Both the position numbers and the translations under genes were made by a program. This document shows, piece after piece, positions 35,632-44,380 of a stretch of DNA of 47,186 bases; position 1 is the stretch's first letter; each line of letters begins with the position of its first letter. Source of the stretch: Bacteroidales bacterium (lineage in GTDB: Bacteria > Bacteroidota > Bacteroidia > Bacteroidales > G3-4614); assembly GCA_017935575.1 (NCBI GenBank), contig JAGBHI010000023.1, forward strand, positions 1-47,186. The letters are read 5' to 3'. The notes below the pieces were generated by a model. The model had not been told where the DNA came from and searched no databases. It worked only from the letters and a program-made list of their open reading frames with translations.

Positions 35632-37119
35632 ATGACAAACAAGGTAGATATAACAAAGGAAATAACATTTGCATCATCTGACCCAAATGTTTCAAGACAA
35701 ATATCATTGATGGAGAAAGCAGGCAAACTTCGCAAGATTGCTCCTCGCTTATATACATCAAATACGATTGACAGTTATGAGAACATTGTAAGGAGAAATA
35801 TTATTGATATCCTCATTTGGCGTTATCCAAATGCAGTAATAAGTCATAGAAGTGCCAAGGAAATGCGCCCTACTGCTGAAGGCAACTTTTATATGACAAC
35901 TACCTATAGCAAAAAGATTACAGATTTGCCGGGAATAACTATCAATCTATTGAAAGGTCCTGCTGCCGATGAAGACGACCTACCATATAATGGAATTTAT
36001 ATTGCAGGAGAATACAGATGGATGCTTGAAAATATGCAGACTTCACGAAAAGGTGCGGAGAATTCAAAGTCTTTGCCTGTTGGCGAAATTGAAAGTAAGT
36101 TGGAAAAGATTCTCTTGATGGGAGGGGAAGACAAACTCAATGCATATCGTGATAAATTAAGAGAAACATCTGAAAGGCTTGATATGCCAAAAGAGTTTGA
36201 GAAAATCAATAAAATAATATCTGCGTTATTGGCAACTCACTCTTCAGATGTTCTTACTACTCCATCTGCAAAAGCAATGTCAGCAGGTTTACCATTTGAT
36301 GCAGGAAGAGGTGAACTGTTTGAAATCCTTTTCCATGCTATAAAAGATGAGTATTTTGTTGAGCGTGCCAACCGCAATAAGGACGAAGAATCGTTCCGTC
36401 TTTTCTCGTTCTTTGAGAGCTATTTTTCAAACTACATCGAAGGTACAGAATTTGAGATTGACGAAGCTAAACAGATTGTAGATTCGGGTATTCCTATTCC
36501 TCGACGTGATGAAGACTCGCACGACATTCTTGGTACATTCCGAGTTTTGTCAAACCGTGCAGAAATGAATCGTGTACCGACCTCTACTGATGAACTATAC
36601 TCGATATTACAATCTCGACACTCAATACTGTTAAGTGGTCGTCCACATTTAGAACCAGGTATCTTTAAAACAAAGAATAATAGAGCCGGAAATACAGAGT
36701 TTGTCGATTACCAATTGGTAAAAGGCACATTAAATTTTGGATACAAGTATTATTCGGCACTTAAAGACCCTTTTGCTCGTGCTATTTTTATGATGTTTAT
36801 GATTAGCGAAGTACATCCATTTAACGATGGCAATGGAAGAATCTCACGTATAATGATGAACGCTGAACTTGTAAAAGCCGAGCAAACAAGAATTATAGTT
36901 CCAACCGTTTTTAGGGAGGACTACATATTGGCATTACGCAAACTGACACGACAGAAAGATCCAAGTGCATATATTAATGTAATGATTAAACTCCAAAAAT
37001 TCAGTGACAACTTGTATGGTTCAGATTTTACTGAATTAAAAGAGTATCTACGAGCTTGTAACGCTTATGAGGAACCCTCACAGGCGAAACTTGAAATTAT
37101 AGATCGAATCATTAGATAA
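35632..37119 (+). CDS. Fic-domain protein with N-terminal winged helix resembling AbiEi
   Basis: 495 residues. The N-terminus (SRQISLMEKAGKLRKIAPRLY) resembles the winged helix of AbiEi-type antitoxins, which bind DNA. The Fic core is complete: HPFNDGNGR at 395-403 followed by ISR, the catalytic His and nucleotide-binding loop. A candidate inhibitory motif SNYIEG at 266-271 fits (S/T)xxxE(G/N), which blocks ATP binding until relieved, so activity is self-restrained. Fic proteins transfer AMP to hydroxyl groups of target proteins. The gene has its own promoter and terminator and is bounded by 17-bp direct repeats, suggesting a mobile toxin- or defence-like cassette. Targets are unknown. Confidence 0.88.
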   Translation: MTNKVDITKEITFASSDPNVSRQISLMEKAGKLRKIAPRLYTSNTIDSYENIVRRNIIDILIWRYPNAVISHRSAKEMRPTAEGNFYMTTTYSKKITDLPGITINLLKGPAADEDDLPYNGIYIAGEYRWMLENMQTSRKGAENSKSLPVGEIESKLEKILLMGGEDKLNAYRDKLRETSERLDMPKEFEKINKIISALLATHSSDVLTTPSAKAMSAGLPFDAGRGELFEILFHAIKDEYFVERANRNKDEESFRLFSFFESYFSNYIEGTEFEIDEAKQIVDSGIPIPRRDEDSHDILGTFRVLSNRAEMNRVPTSTDELYSILQSRHSILLSGRPHLEPGIFKTKNNRAGNTEFVDYQLVKGTLNFGYKYYSALKDPFARAIFMMFMISEVHPFNDGNGRISRIMMNAELVKAEQTRIIVPTVFREDYILALRKLTRQKDPSAYINVMIKLQKFSDNLYGSDFTELKEYLRACNAYEEPSQAKLEIIDRIIR

Positions 37120-37120
37120 C

Positions 37121-37137
37121 AATCGACAAAATTTATC
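37121..37137 (+). repeat. 17-bp direct repeat right of the Fic gene
   Basis: AATCGACAAAATTTATC, second copy of 35556-35572, starting one base after the Fic stop. Confidence 0.85.
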
Positions 37138-37156
37138 ATCAAACAGTTTATAGTTT

Positions 37157-37204
37157 AAAAAGTAGCCAAACTCTTTTATTCAATCAAGGAATTTGGCGAC
37201 TTTT
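37157..37204 (+). terminator. Terminator hairpin of the Fic gene
   Basis: AAAAAGTAGCCAAACTC at 37157-37173 pairs with GAATTTGGCGACTTTT at 37189-37204 with two mismatches. T-rich sequence follows. Confidence 0.65.
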
Positions 37205-37209
37205 ATATC

Positions 37210-37270
37210 AGAGTTGTTTGACAAAGACAATGCGAACCGAGAGCAGAATAAAACTTGTTTTAATTATATT
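37210..37270. repeat. Partial copy of a dispersed intergenic element
   Basis: ACAATGCGAACCGAGAGCAG and the following short palindrome (AAAACTTGTTTT) resemble the left half of the element at 44381-44460. The right half is missing; the next element begins at 37275. Confidence 0.4.
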
Positions 37271-37274
37271 GGTA

Positions 37275-37405
37275 TCCGATAAAAATTCCCAAAGTATAGT
37301 AAATCGCCATTTCCTACATCTACACACCTGCCCAAACAAAGATTTTCGAATAACAAGCCCCCTCTTTTAATATATGAGGTTCAAAACAGAGCAATTTTTA
37401 TCGGA
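37275..37405. mobile_element. 131-bp element with 13-bp terminal inverted repeats
   Basis: TCCGATAAAAATT at 37275-37287 and its reverse complement at 37393-37405 bound a gene-free stretch. The size and ends suggest a MITE or the internal deletion product of an insertion sequence. No clear target-site duplication is visible. Confidence 0.5.
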
Positions 37406-37439
37406 CAGTAATAATAAAAAATCTTTTTTAATAATTGTT

Positions 37440-37469
37440 TTTGCCTTACAAAAAAAATACCTATCTTTG
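37440..37469 (+). promoter_or_regulatory. Promoter of the B12 operon
   Basis: -33 TTTG at 37440-37443, 18-base spacer, -7 TATCTTTG at 37462-37469. Confidence 0.8.
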
Positions 37470-37472
37470 CAA

Positions 37473-37634
37473 GCGTATCGGTTCTCACCGAAGATTAAAA
37501 GGGAATAGGGTGTAAATCCCTAACAGTCCCGCTGCTGTGAGTTCCAACAAAAGGCGTGGATTGCCACTTTTGTGCGATATAGCATAATGGGAAGGTAACC
37601 AAACAAAGCCGGAACGAGTCAGAAGACCTGCCGA
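37473..37634 (+). ncRNA. Cobalamin riboswitch, copy 2, controlling the B12 operon
   Basis: Same conserved core as copy 1 (GGTGTAAATCCC, AGTCCCGCTGCTGTGA, GTCAGAAGACCTGCC). A leader of about 125 bases with short hairpins (GGAGTCTTCTCTCC and ATACCGTAATAGGTAT) separates it from the GTG start of the receptor. Cobalamin binding should reduce expression of the four-gene operon. Confidence 0.95.
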
Positions 37635-37760
37635 TGCATATTACTAACAGCTTTCGAGGAAAGAGCGTGTGGTGTTAATGCAAAAGGAGTCTTCTCTCCA
37701 TACATACCGTAATAGGTATAATCCGCATCAACTTCTCCCCGAAGCACAAATAAGAGAGCG

Positions 37761-39794
37761 GTGAAATTCAAATCAAACATCAAAACAATATTATTGGCAA
37801 TTGCTATAAATATTGCCTCATCAACTACATATGCCAACAAAGTTGAAGAGAGTACAGTAGATTCTATGCTATTGCTCTTAAACTTAAATGAGGTAAGCGT
37901 AACGGGAAATATATTCAGAGAGATGACTCCCGTTCAACGCCTTAGCGGAAAAGAGTTGGAGAAGCTAAATAGTTACTCTGTAGCAGATGCATTACGACAC
38001 TTTACAGGCGTTCAACTCAAAGATTACGGAGGCGTAGGCGGCATAAAGACCATTGACATACGCAGTATGGGAGCCAACCATGTAGGAGTTTTTTATGACG
38101 GCATACAGCTTGGCAATGCCCAAAATGGGCAAATTGACCTCTCAATGTACTCTCTTGATAATATTGACGAATTAGCAGTATATAATGGACAAAAGGGCGA
38201 GATATTTCAACCGGCAAAAGATTTTGGTTCGGCAGGAATGTTATATATTCGCTCTCGCCGCCCTAAATTCAGCGAGGGCAAGAACCTGCATTTAAAAGTA
38301 GCATCGAAATTTGGTTCATTTGCCACAATAAACCCCTCTTTACTATTAGAATCAAAGATAAACGACAGCATATCTGTTTCTGTATCGGCAGAGTATTTAG
38401 CTTCAAGTGGCGAGTATGATTTCAGATACCGCCGTGTTACACCCGACGGAACAGTTGCATACGACACAACTGCCACTCGCCAAAACGGAGATATAAGAGC
38501 CATAAGAGTTGAAGGAGGAGTATTTGGCACAATAAACGACGGTTATTGGCGAGTTAAACTCTACAATTACAACTCAGAACGTGGCATTCCCGGAGCTATA
38601 GTAAATAATGTATGGCGCAGAGGCGAACGTCTTTGGGATAACAACACCTTTGTCCAAGGCACATTCAGCAAAGACTTCTCAAAACGTTACAGAGCAATGG
38701 TAAATGCCAAATATGCCTACTACAACACTCACTATACCAATAACGATGCAAAATTGATAGAGGTTGACAACCGATACAAACAAAAGGAGTTTTATATATC
38801 AACTTCACATGCCGTATCACTATTCCGTTTTTGGGACATGGCGGTTGCATACGACTACCAATTTAACGCTCTCAATAGTGATATAGCAAACTTTGCTTTT
38901 CCAAAACGTCATACCAATATGTTGGCTTTAGCAACGTCATTTCAGATTTGGAGGCTAAAAATTCAGGGTAGTTGTTTAGGAACATTCATTAAAGACAAAA
39001 CCAAAACCGGCGACAACTCAGGTAAAAAGCATGCATTCTCACCCTCAGTACTCCTCTCATTAAAACCCTTAAAAAGCGGAGATCTTACCTTACGAGCATT
39101 TATAAAACGAAGTTTTACAATGCCCACATTTAACGATTTATACTATACCGATTTAGGCAATGCAGCTCTTAAACCCGAATATGCAACACAATATGACGGA
39201 GGCATAACCTACTCTCGCTCATGGGATAATAAATTTGTTCGCTCATTCAGAGTTCAGACCGACGGATATTACAACCGAGTTACAGACAAAATTACCGCAT
39301 ACCCCAAAGGGCAACAATTCCGATGGACAATGCTCAATTTAGGAGAGGTTGAGATTAAAGGTTGCGACGCAGCTGCCGAAGTTACCATATCACCTGCCAA
39401 TAAACTATTCTTTACACTAAAAGGACAATACACATTCCAACAGGCAATAGATGTTACCGACCCTACAGACAGCTACTATGGCGACCAAATTCCATACGTA
39501 CCTCGCCATAGCTGTTCGGCAATGGTACAAGGAGCATACTACGGTTGGATGATAAATTATAGCTTCATATATGCGGGCGAAAGATATTCGCAACAACAAA
39601 ACATTACAGCAAACCATATGCAACCATGGTACACTCACGACATATCGCTAACAAAAGAGTTTAAATTAAAACGAGGTGGTGCCTTAAAAGGCACATTTGA
39701 AGTAAACAACTTTTTAAATCAGGCATACGATGTAATTCAAAACTACCCTATGCCGGGCATTAATTATCGTTTTACTATATCATACGAGCTATAA
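37761..39794 (+). CDS. btuB: BtuB-like TonB-dependent receptor for B12
   Basis: 677 residues from a GTG start right after the riboswitch leader. Residues 1-25 are a signal peptide. The plug domain begins near LNEVSVTGNIF and contains SVADALRHFTGVQLKDYGGVG and RSMGANHVGVFYDGI; the rest is a 22-strand barrel pattern ending in FNNFLNQAYDV and FTISYEL with a C-terminal aromatic-rich strand. It brings cobamides through the outer membrane using TonB energy. The riboswitch and the adjacent BtuG-like lipoprotein support B12 as ligand. The next gene starts one base after the stop. Confidence 0.9.
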   Translation: MKFKSNIKTILLAIAINIASSTTYANKVEESTVDSMLLLLNLNEVSVTGNIFREMTPVQRLSGKELEKLNSYSVADALRHFTGVQLKDYGGVGGIKTIDIRSMGANHVGVFYDGIQLGNAQNGQIDLSMYSLDNIDELAVYNGQKGEIFQPAKDFGSAGMLYIRSRRPKFSEGKNLHLKVASKFGSFATINPSLLLESKINDSISVSVSAEYLASSGEYDFRYRRVTPDGTVAYDTTATRQNGDIRAIRVEGGVFGTINDGYWRVKLYNYNSERGIPGAIVNNVWRRGERLWDNNTFVQGTFSKDFSKRYRAMVNAKYAYYNTHYTNNDAKLIEVDNRYKQKEFYISTSHAVSLFRFWDMAVAYDYQFNALNSDIANFAFPKRHTNMLALATSFQIWRLKIQGSCLGTFIKDKTKTGDNSGKKHAFSPSVLLSLKPLKSGDLTLRAFIKRSFTMPTFNDLYYTDLGNAALKPEYATQYDGGITYSRSWDNKFVRSFRVQTDGYYNRVTDKITAYPKGQQFRWTMLNLGEVEIKGCDAAAEVTISPANKLFFTLKGQYTFQQAIDVTDPTDSYYGDQIPYVPRHSCSAMVQGAYYGWMINYSFIYAGERYSQQQNITANHMQPWYTHDISLTKEFKLKRGGALKGTFEVNNFLNQAYDVIQNYPMPGINYRFTISYEL

Positions 39795-39795
39795 T

Positions 39796-40944
39796 ATGAA
39801 AAATATAATATACATAACATCATTAATCTCGCTTTTACTCCTTGCATCGTGTCGCGAAGAGGAAACTATTATCCTTTCTGAAGAAGAGAGTATTGAAGTA
39901 GCAAAAGATATAAATGCCAACCCCTACGGATTTTACCTACTTAACGAAGGCAATATGGGTAGTAACAAAGCAACTCTTGATTTTATGAACTTTACAACAG
40001 GCGTATATACCCACAACATATATGCCGAGCGTAACCCAAACGTGGTAAAGGAGTTGGGCGATGTAGGCAACGATGCCAAAATATATAAAGATAAATTGTG
40101 GTTAGTAATAAACGCCTCTCACAAGGTTGAGGTAGTTGATGCCACAACAGCCAAAAGCATAGGAAAAGTTGATATACCAAACTGCCGATACGTCGTATTT
40201 GACGGAAATTACGCATATGTTTCATCGTATGTAACAACAATAATCGGCGATGTTAACGCTCAAGAGGGAGCAGTATTTAAAATTGATATTGAAACCCTCA
40301 AAGTAGTTGATGAAGTTAAGGTAGGACGCCAGCCCGAAGAGATGGTAATAAAAAACGGATACCTCTATGTAGCAAACTCGGGGGGATACAACTCAGAGAA
40401 TTACGACAATACAGTATCAGTTATAAGACTATCTAATTTTACCCAAATAGCAAAAACCAAAGTTGCAATAAACTTGCATAAATTAAGAAAAGACAAATAT
40501 GGTAAAATATGGGTATTATCAAGAGGAGATTACTATAATAATCCACCACAACTATATAGGCTCACTACCGGCAATAACGGAACTATAGCCAATATTGAAA
40601 AAACAAATCTGCTATGTTCAAACTTTGATATTTGTGATGATAAAATTTATATGTATAACGCACCATATCAAGGCAATACAATGATAACAAACATAACCTA
40701 TTCAGTAGCAGATGTAACCTCGACAGAAATAATCGACGGAAATTTTATAAAAGACGGAACAGCCGTTCTTATAAAAGTACCATACACGATAAAAGTAAAC
40801 CCTTCAACAAAAGAGGTGTTTATATGCGATGCAAAAAACTATGTATCATCAGGCACAATAAACTGTTACTCTCCACAAGGCACAAAACGTTGGAGCGTAT
40901 TTACAGGAGATATACCATCAAGCATTGAGTTTATATATAAGTAA
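39796..40944 (+). CDS. btuG: BtuG-like surface lipoprotein, YncE-type beta-propeller
   Basis: 382 residues, SPII signal with lipid on C19 (LLLLASC) followed by REEE, which fits surface export. The body shows propeller-blade repeats: NPYGFYLLNEGNMGSNKATL, WLVINASHKVEVVDATT, QPEEMVIKNGYLYVANSGGY, NTVSVIRLSNF. In Bacteroides, BtuG proteins of this type sit on BtuB and bind B12 with very high affinity. Gene order, riboswitch control and fold all agree, though B12 binding itself is not visible in the sequence. Confidence 0.85.
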   Translation: MKNIIYITSLISLLLLASCREEETIILSEEESIEVAKDINANPYGFYLLNEGNMGSNKATLDFMNFTTGVYTHNIYAERNPNVVKELGDVGNDAKIYKDKLWLVINASHKVEVVDATTAKSIGKVDIPNCRYVVFDGNYAYVSSYVTTIIGDVNAQEGAVFKIDIETLKVVDEVKVGRQPEEMVIKNGYLYVANSGGYNSENYDNTVSVIRLSNFTQIAKTKVAINLHKLRKDKYGKIWVLSRGDYYNNPPQLYRLTTGNNGTIANIEKTNLLCSNFDICDDKIYMYNAPYQGNTMITNITYSVADVTSTEIIDGNFIKDGTAVLIKVPYTIKVNPSTKEVFICDAKNYVSSGTINCYSPQGTKRWSVFTGDIPSSIEFIYK

Positions 40945-40950
40945 TATAAA

Positions 40951-42105
40951 ATGAAAACTTTAAAAAACATATTACCATACATACTACTCCTATTAGCTGT
41001 AAGTTGTAGTAACGAAATACCTACAACCTCTATAGGATTAGATGATGACTACTATGTTGCCCGATTACAAAAATTGAATTTGACTATCGGTGCAGCAGGC
41101 GATAGTTTCAAATGGGAAGTAACCTCTGAAAATGGAGAGACAAAAACATTGTCTAATACCCAACAATGCCTATTTGTTTCAAAAGAGAGCGGAGTATATA
41201 CCCTTACCCTAACAATAACCGATAACGGAGAAGAGATTATTGAAACCTCAACAATAAGAGTTATCCCAGAGGATATTGAGTACAAACCAACCATGTCAAA
41301 AGTATTGGAATTCAATCCCGCACCCGGGCAATTCATTAACGACCTACCCGAATATGAAGAGGGAGACACAAAAGAGATTATCCGACAAAAAACAGAGCAA
41401 TATCTCTTAAATGGCAGTATGGTTTCACTTGGCTCTTTTGGAGGATATATAATCGTTGGGTTTGACCACACAATCTTAAACGAAACCGATAAAAAAGATT
41501 TCTTTTTAGGAAGCAATGCCTTTACAGGAAGTTCGGAATGTGGAATAGTATCAGTTTCATTAGACCGCAACAATAATGGCATTGCCGATGATGAGTGGTA
41601 CGAACTTGCAGGAAGCGAGTACAACAAGCCCGAAACAATCAAAAACTATCAAGTAACATATTACCGCCCGGAAGAGGGCAAAACCCCTCTCCCCGGGAAG
41701 AACGGAGTTGTAGATAAAGAGTATATAAAGTGGAGTGATAATTTGGGAGGAGAAGGATTTATTGAACAAAACAATTTCTCAAACCACACCCTTGAATATT
41801 GGCCACAGTGGAGCAATGCCAAAGAACTCACATTCACAAGCACGCTACTACCTCAAAACTACACCATAAAGAGTAACGGGCAATATTTCCTTAACAAATA
41901 TGATTGGGGGTATGCCGATAACTATCCCAACAAGGATAGAGAGAACAACTCGTTTGATATCTCTTGGGCAGTAAACAGTAATGGAGAAAAAGTAGAACTT
42001 ATAGGCATTGACTTTATAAAAGTAGCAACAGGGCTACTGCAAAACTGCGGACAAATAGGCGAAAGCTCAACCGAATTTATAGGAGCAGAAGATTTGAATT
42101 TGTAA
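40951..42105 (+). CDS. PKD-like surface lipoprotein of the B12 operon
   Basis: 384 residues. SPII signal with C19 (LLAVSC). Residues about 35-110 resemble a PKD/Ig domain (FKWEVTSENGETKTL ... SGVYTLTLTITDNGEE). The C-terminal two thirds contain VSLDRNNNGIADDEWYELAG, WPQWSNAKELTFTST and IDFIKVATGLLQNCGQIGES, a pattern I recall from secreted proteins that occur beside DUF4465 genes. It may be a further B12-binding or docking lipoprotein. The gap to the BtuG-like gene is 6 bases. Function is inferred from the operon only. Confidence 0.75.
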   Translation: MKTLKNILPYILLLLAVSCSNEIPTTSIGLDDDYYVARLQKLNLTIGAAGDSFKWEVTSENGETKTLSNTQQCLFVSKESGVYTLTLTITDNGEEIIETSTIRVIPEDIEYKPTMSKVLEFNPAPGQFINDLPEYEEGDTKEIIRQKTEQYLLNGSMVSLGSFGGYIIVGFDHTILNETDKKDFFLGSNAFTGSSECGIVSVSLDRNNNGIADDEWYELAGSEYNKPETIKNYQVTYYRPEEGKTPLPGKNGVVDKEYIKWSDNLGGEGFIEQNNFSNHTLEYWPQWSNAKELTFTSTLLPQNYTIKSNGQYFLNKYDWGYADNYPNKDRENNSFDISWAVNSNGEKVELIGIDFIKVATGLLQNCGQIGESSTEFIGAEDLNL

Positions 42106-42130
42106 CAAACAACTTAAAAAACACCATATT

Positions 42131-43912
42131 ATGAAACATCTTTACAAAACAGTTCTTAGTGTAATAGTTGCACTATTGTTATGTTCTCCGCTATATGCGG
42201 CAAAAAAGAGTATTGTATTGGACCTGACACAACCCTCAAACCCCGAAACATTCACATATGACGATAACGGGGTATGGAGCGAGACCTACAATGATGTTGA
42301 TTATACCTATTGGGAGTCTCAAATCTTTATGTTCTCACACCTAATTGACGGAGAAGGCTCTTCGTGGGGAGGATTAGCATGGGACGGATTTACAGTAAGT
42401 AAAAATGCAAGTGATGCCTCTGCAGAAGACCTTACATCTACTCAGTGGGGCTGTATGGCAAAAGGAGGAATATCAGCTATTGACAGAAATAACATTACCG
42501 TTGATGCCAATACTCCATACATTGTAGGATATTATAGCCTTATGTCGGCACAACATAGCCTCTCAATACTATTTAACGATGGCAACAGTTACACCCCAGA
42601 AGGATTCTATATAACAAACACCCCATACGTATATTATAGCACAAAAGATGGCTATTTTGTAGCACGAGCATTCACCGAAGAGGGCGATTATCTTAAACTT
42701 ATTGCACACGGAGTAAAAGCAAACGGAAATGAAACAACAACCGAAATAACACTTGCCGAGTATAACGACGGCACATTCTCAGCAATTGATGAGTGGACAT
42801 GGTTTGACCTCTCATCATTAGGCGAGGTAACAGAGGTGTACTTCACGATGGAATCAACCGACACAGACCCAACATGGGGAATGAATACACCCGGATACTT
42901 CTGTATGGATAAATTTACCGTATCAACAGAAGTTGAAGACGAAGATGTTGATGGAATAGTATTAGACCTAACACAACCCTCAACACCATCAGAATTTACA
43001 TTCAATACAACAGGAGAGTGGGCCGAGACCTACAACGATGTTGATTACACACATTGGGAGGCGCAAGTATTCAAATTTTCACACCTGATTGGAGGCGAAG
43101 GCACATCGTACGGAGGAATGGCTTGGAACGGATTTACCATAAGCACAAACGCAAGTGATGCCTCAGCCGATTACCTATTAGATACCCAATGGGGCTGTAT
43201 GGCAAAAGGAGGAATATCAGCAGTAAGCGGAGATGAAATTGTAGTAGACGCAGAACGTCCATACATAGTAGCAAACTATAGCTCATGGGAGACAGAGAAC
43301 AGCCTATCAATAACCTTTAACGATGGCAATCTCTACACCCCCGCAGGAATGTACGTTACAAACTCACCATATCCCTACTACTCAAATATAACAGGAGATG
43401 ACTTCTCTAACGGACTAACCAACGAAGGCGATTGGTTTAAACTAATAGCACACGGCGTAAAAGAAGATAACTCTGAAACAACCGCAGAGTTCACACTTGC
43501 CGAGTTCAAGAATGGCTCACTATCACAAATTACAGAGTGGACATGGTTTGACCTCACATCACTTGGCTCAGTAAAAGAGGTTTACTTCACAATGGAATCG
43601 ACCGACGTAGGACAATGGGGAATGAACACACCGGCATACTTCTGTATGGACCGCTTCACAGTTAAAGACCCCGTTGCAAACGGAATAGAAGAAAATAAAT
43701 CAGAAAACACAAAAGCAACCATATACTATGCATCAAACAACATATCAATTACATCGGACAAAGAGTGCATGGTAAAAGTATATTCAATTAACGGAGTAGA
43801 AGTGCTATCACAACCAATATCAAGTGGAACAACATATATAGCAACAAACACCCTACCCAATGGTATATACATTGTTAAAGCAGGAAACGAAGTGCTCAAA
43901 TTCACAAAATAA
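42131..43912 (+). CDS. Secreted protein with two DUF4465 domains and T9SS-like C-terminus
   Basis: 593 residues. Residues 1-24 are a signal peptide (LYAA). Two DUF4465 units, about residues 30-268 and 275-510, share long identical runs (QWGCMAKGGISA, VYFTMESTD, GMNTP.YFCMD). The last 75 residues (NGIEENKSENTKATIYYASN ... NGIYIVKAGNEVLKFTK) form a T9SS type A-like sorting domain. DUF4465 proteins are often found in B12 loci of Bacteroidota; a role in cobamide capture at the surface is likely but unproven. It ends the operon, before the terminator at 43957. Confidence 0.82.
   Translation: MKHLYKTVLSVIVALLLCSPLYAAKKSIVLDLTQPSNPETFTYDDNGVWSETYNDVDYTYWESQIFMFSHLIDGEGSSWGGLAWDGFTVSKNASDASAEDLTSTQWGCMAKGGISAIDRNNITVDANTPYIVGYYSLMSAQHSLSILFNDGNSYTPEGFYITNTPYVYYSTKDGYFVARAFTEEGDYLKLIAHGVKANGNETTTEITLAEYNDGTFSAIDEWTWFDLSSLGEVTEVYFTMESTDTDPTWGMNTPGYFCMDKFTVSTEVEDEDVDGIVLDLTQPSTPSEFTFNTTGEWAETYNDVDYTHWEAQVFKFSHLIGGEGTSYGGMAWNGFTISTNASDASADYLLDTQWGCMAKGGISAVSGDEIVVDAERPYIVANYSSWETENSLSITFNDGNLYTPAGMYVTNSPYPYYSNITGDDFSNGLTNEGDWFKLIAHGVKEDNSETTAEFTLAEFKNGSLSQITEWTWFDLTSLGSVKEVYFTMESTDVGQWGMNTPAYFCMDRFTVKDPVANGIEENKSENTKATIYYASNNISITSDKECMVKVYSINGVEVLSQPISSGTTYIATNTLPNGIYIVKAGNEVLKFTK
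42218..43670 (+). repeat. Internal tandem duplication of the DUF4465 unit
   Basis: Unit 1 (about 42218-42930) and unit 2 (about 42953-43670) align along their length, with identical stretches such as GGCTGTATGGCAAAAGGAGG. The duplication keeps the frame. Confidence 0.75.
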
Positions 43913-43956
43913 GATACTGTTAGAATAATAGATAAAAATAGAGGCAACTCTATTTG

Positions 43957-43999
43957 AATAACCCCCAAAGTTATGCCAAACTTTGGGGGTTATTTTTCT
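43957..43999 (+). terminator. Terminator of the B12 operon
   Basis: AATAACCCCCAAAGTT pairs with AACTTTGGGGGTTATT (16 bp, perfect) over a 6-base loop, followed by TTTT. A strong intrinsic terminator 45 bases past the last stop. Confidence 0.92.
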
Positions 44000-44380
44000 A
44001 TCTGTGAAAATTGCAAATTGGGTATAAATACATGCAAAAAACAGTTACTAAATATCAAATTTATGCAGAGTTGAATGTAATGGTATTGCGAAAAATAAAG
44101 TGAAAGCAGAACTGCGACAGCTGTCGCAGTTTTACCAAATTACCGAATAGATTAATACCAATTAACCGAAAAAAGTGCAGGATTATAAAACAAAAAAACC
44201 GTCCTCAATGAAGTCGGTTTCGTGCTTTTAGCTGTGGTGCCACCAGAAAATGAGTTTTATCTCTAAATGGCTCTATATCTTCGCGTTAAAGAATCGCAAC
44301 AAACGTAATCTCCCGCTATTGCTCCACCTGATTTCTGCACCATTTTGCAGTGTCTCGCAGAGTCGAGTTCCTACTTTGAT
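44000..44380. other. Gene-free accessory spacer
   Basis: No convincing coding region. It holds a 22-bp palindrome (44110-44131) and a small hairpin near 44198-44221 (AAACCG paired with CGGTTT) that resembles a terminator. A 66-residue minus-strand frame at 44316-44516 has no family features and is not called. Confidence 0.5.
44110..44131. repeat. Perfect 22-bp palindrome
   Basis: The half-site AACTGCGACAG is followed directly by its reverse complement. It is more GC-rich than its surroundings and could be a dimeric protein binding site. Confidence 0.75.

Larger units (their letters stand above)
37418..37753 (+). repeat. Direct repeat of the riboswitch region, copy 2
   Basis: Matches 34893-35232. 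This copy leads into an intact receptor gene. Confidence 0.88.

Noticed and set aside
37619..37840. 73-residue minus-strand frame
   Set aside because: Antisense to the riboswitch leader and the start of the receptor gene.
41052..41642. 196-residue minus-strand frame
   Set aside because: Antisense shadow of the PKD-like lipoprotein gene; composition is low-complexity Ser/Pro.
44180..44240. Possible tRNA or tRNA remnant near a GGTGCCACC sequence
   Set aside because: No cloverleaf can be drawn; only a short hairpin is present.
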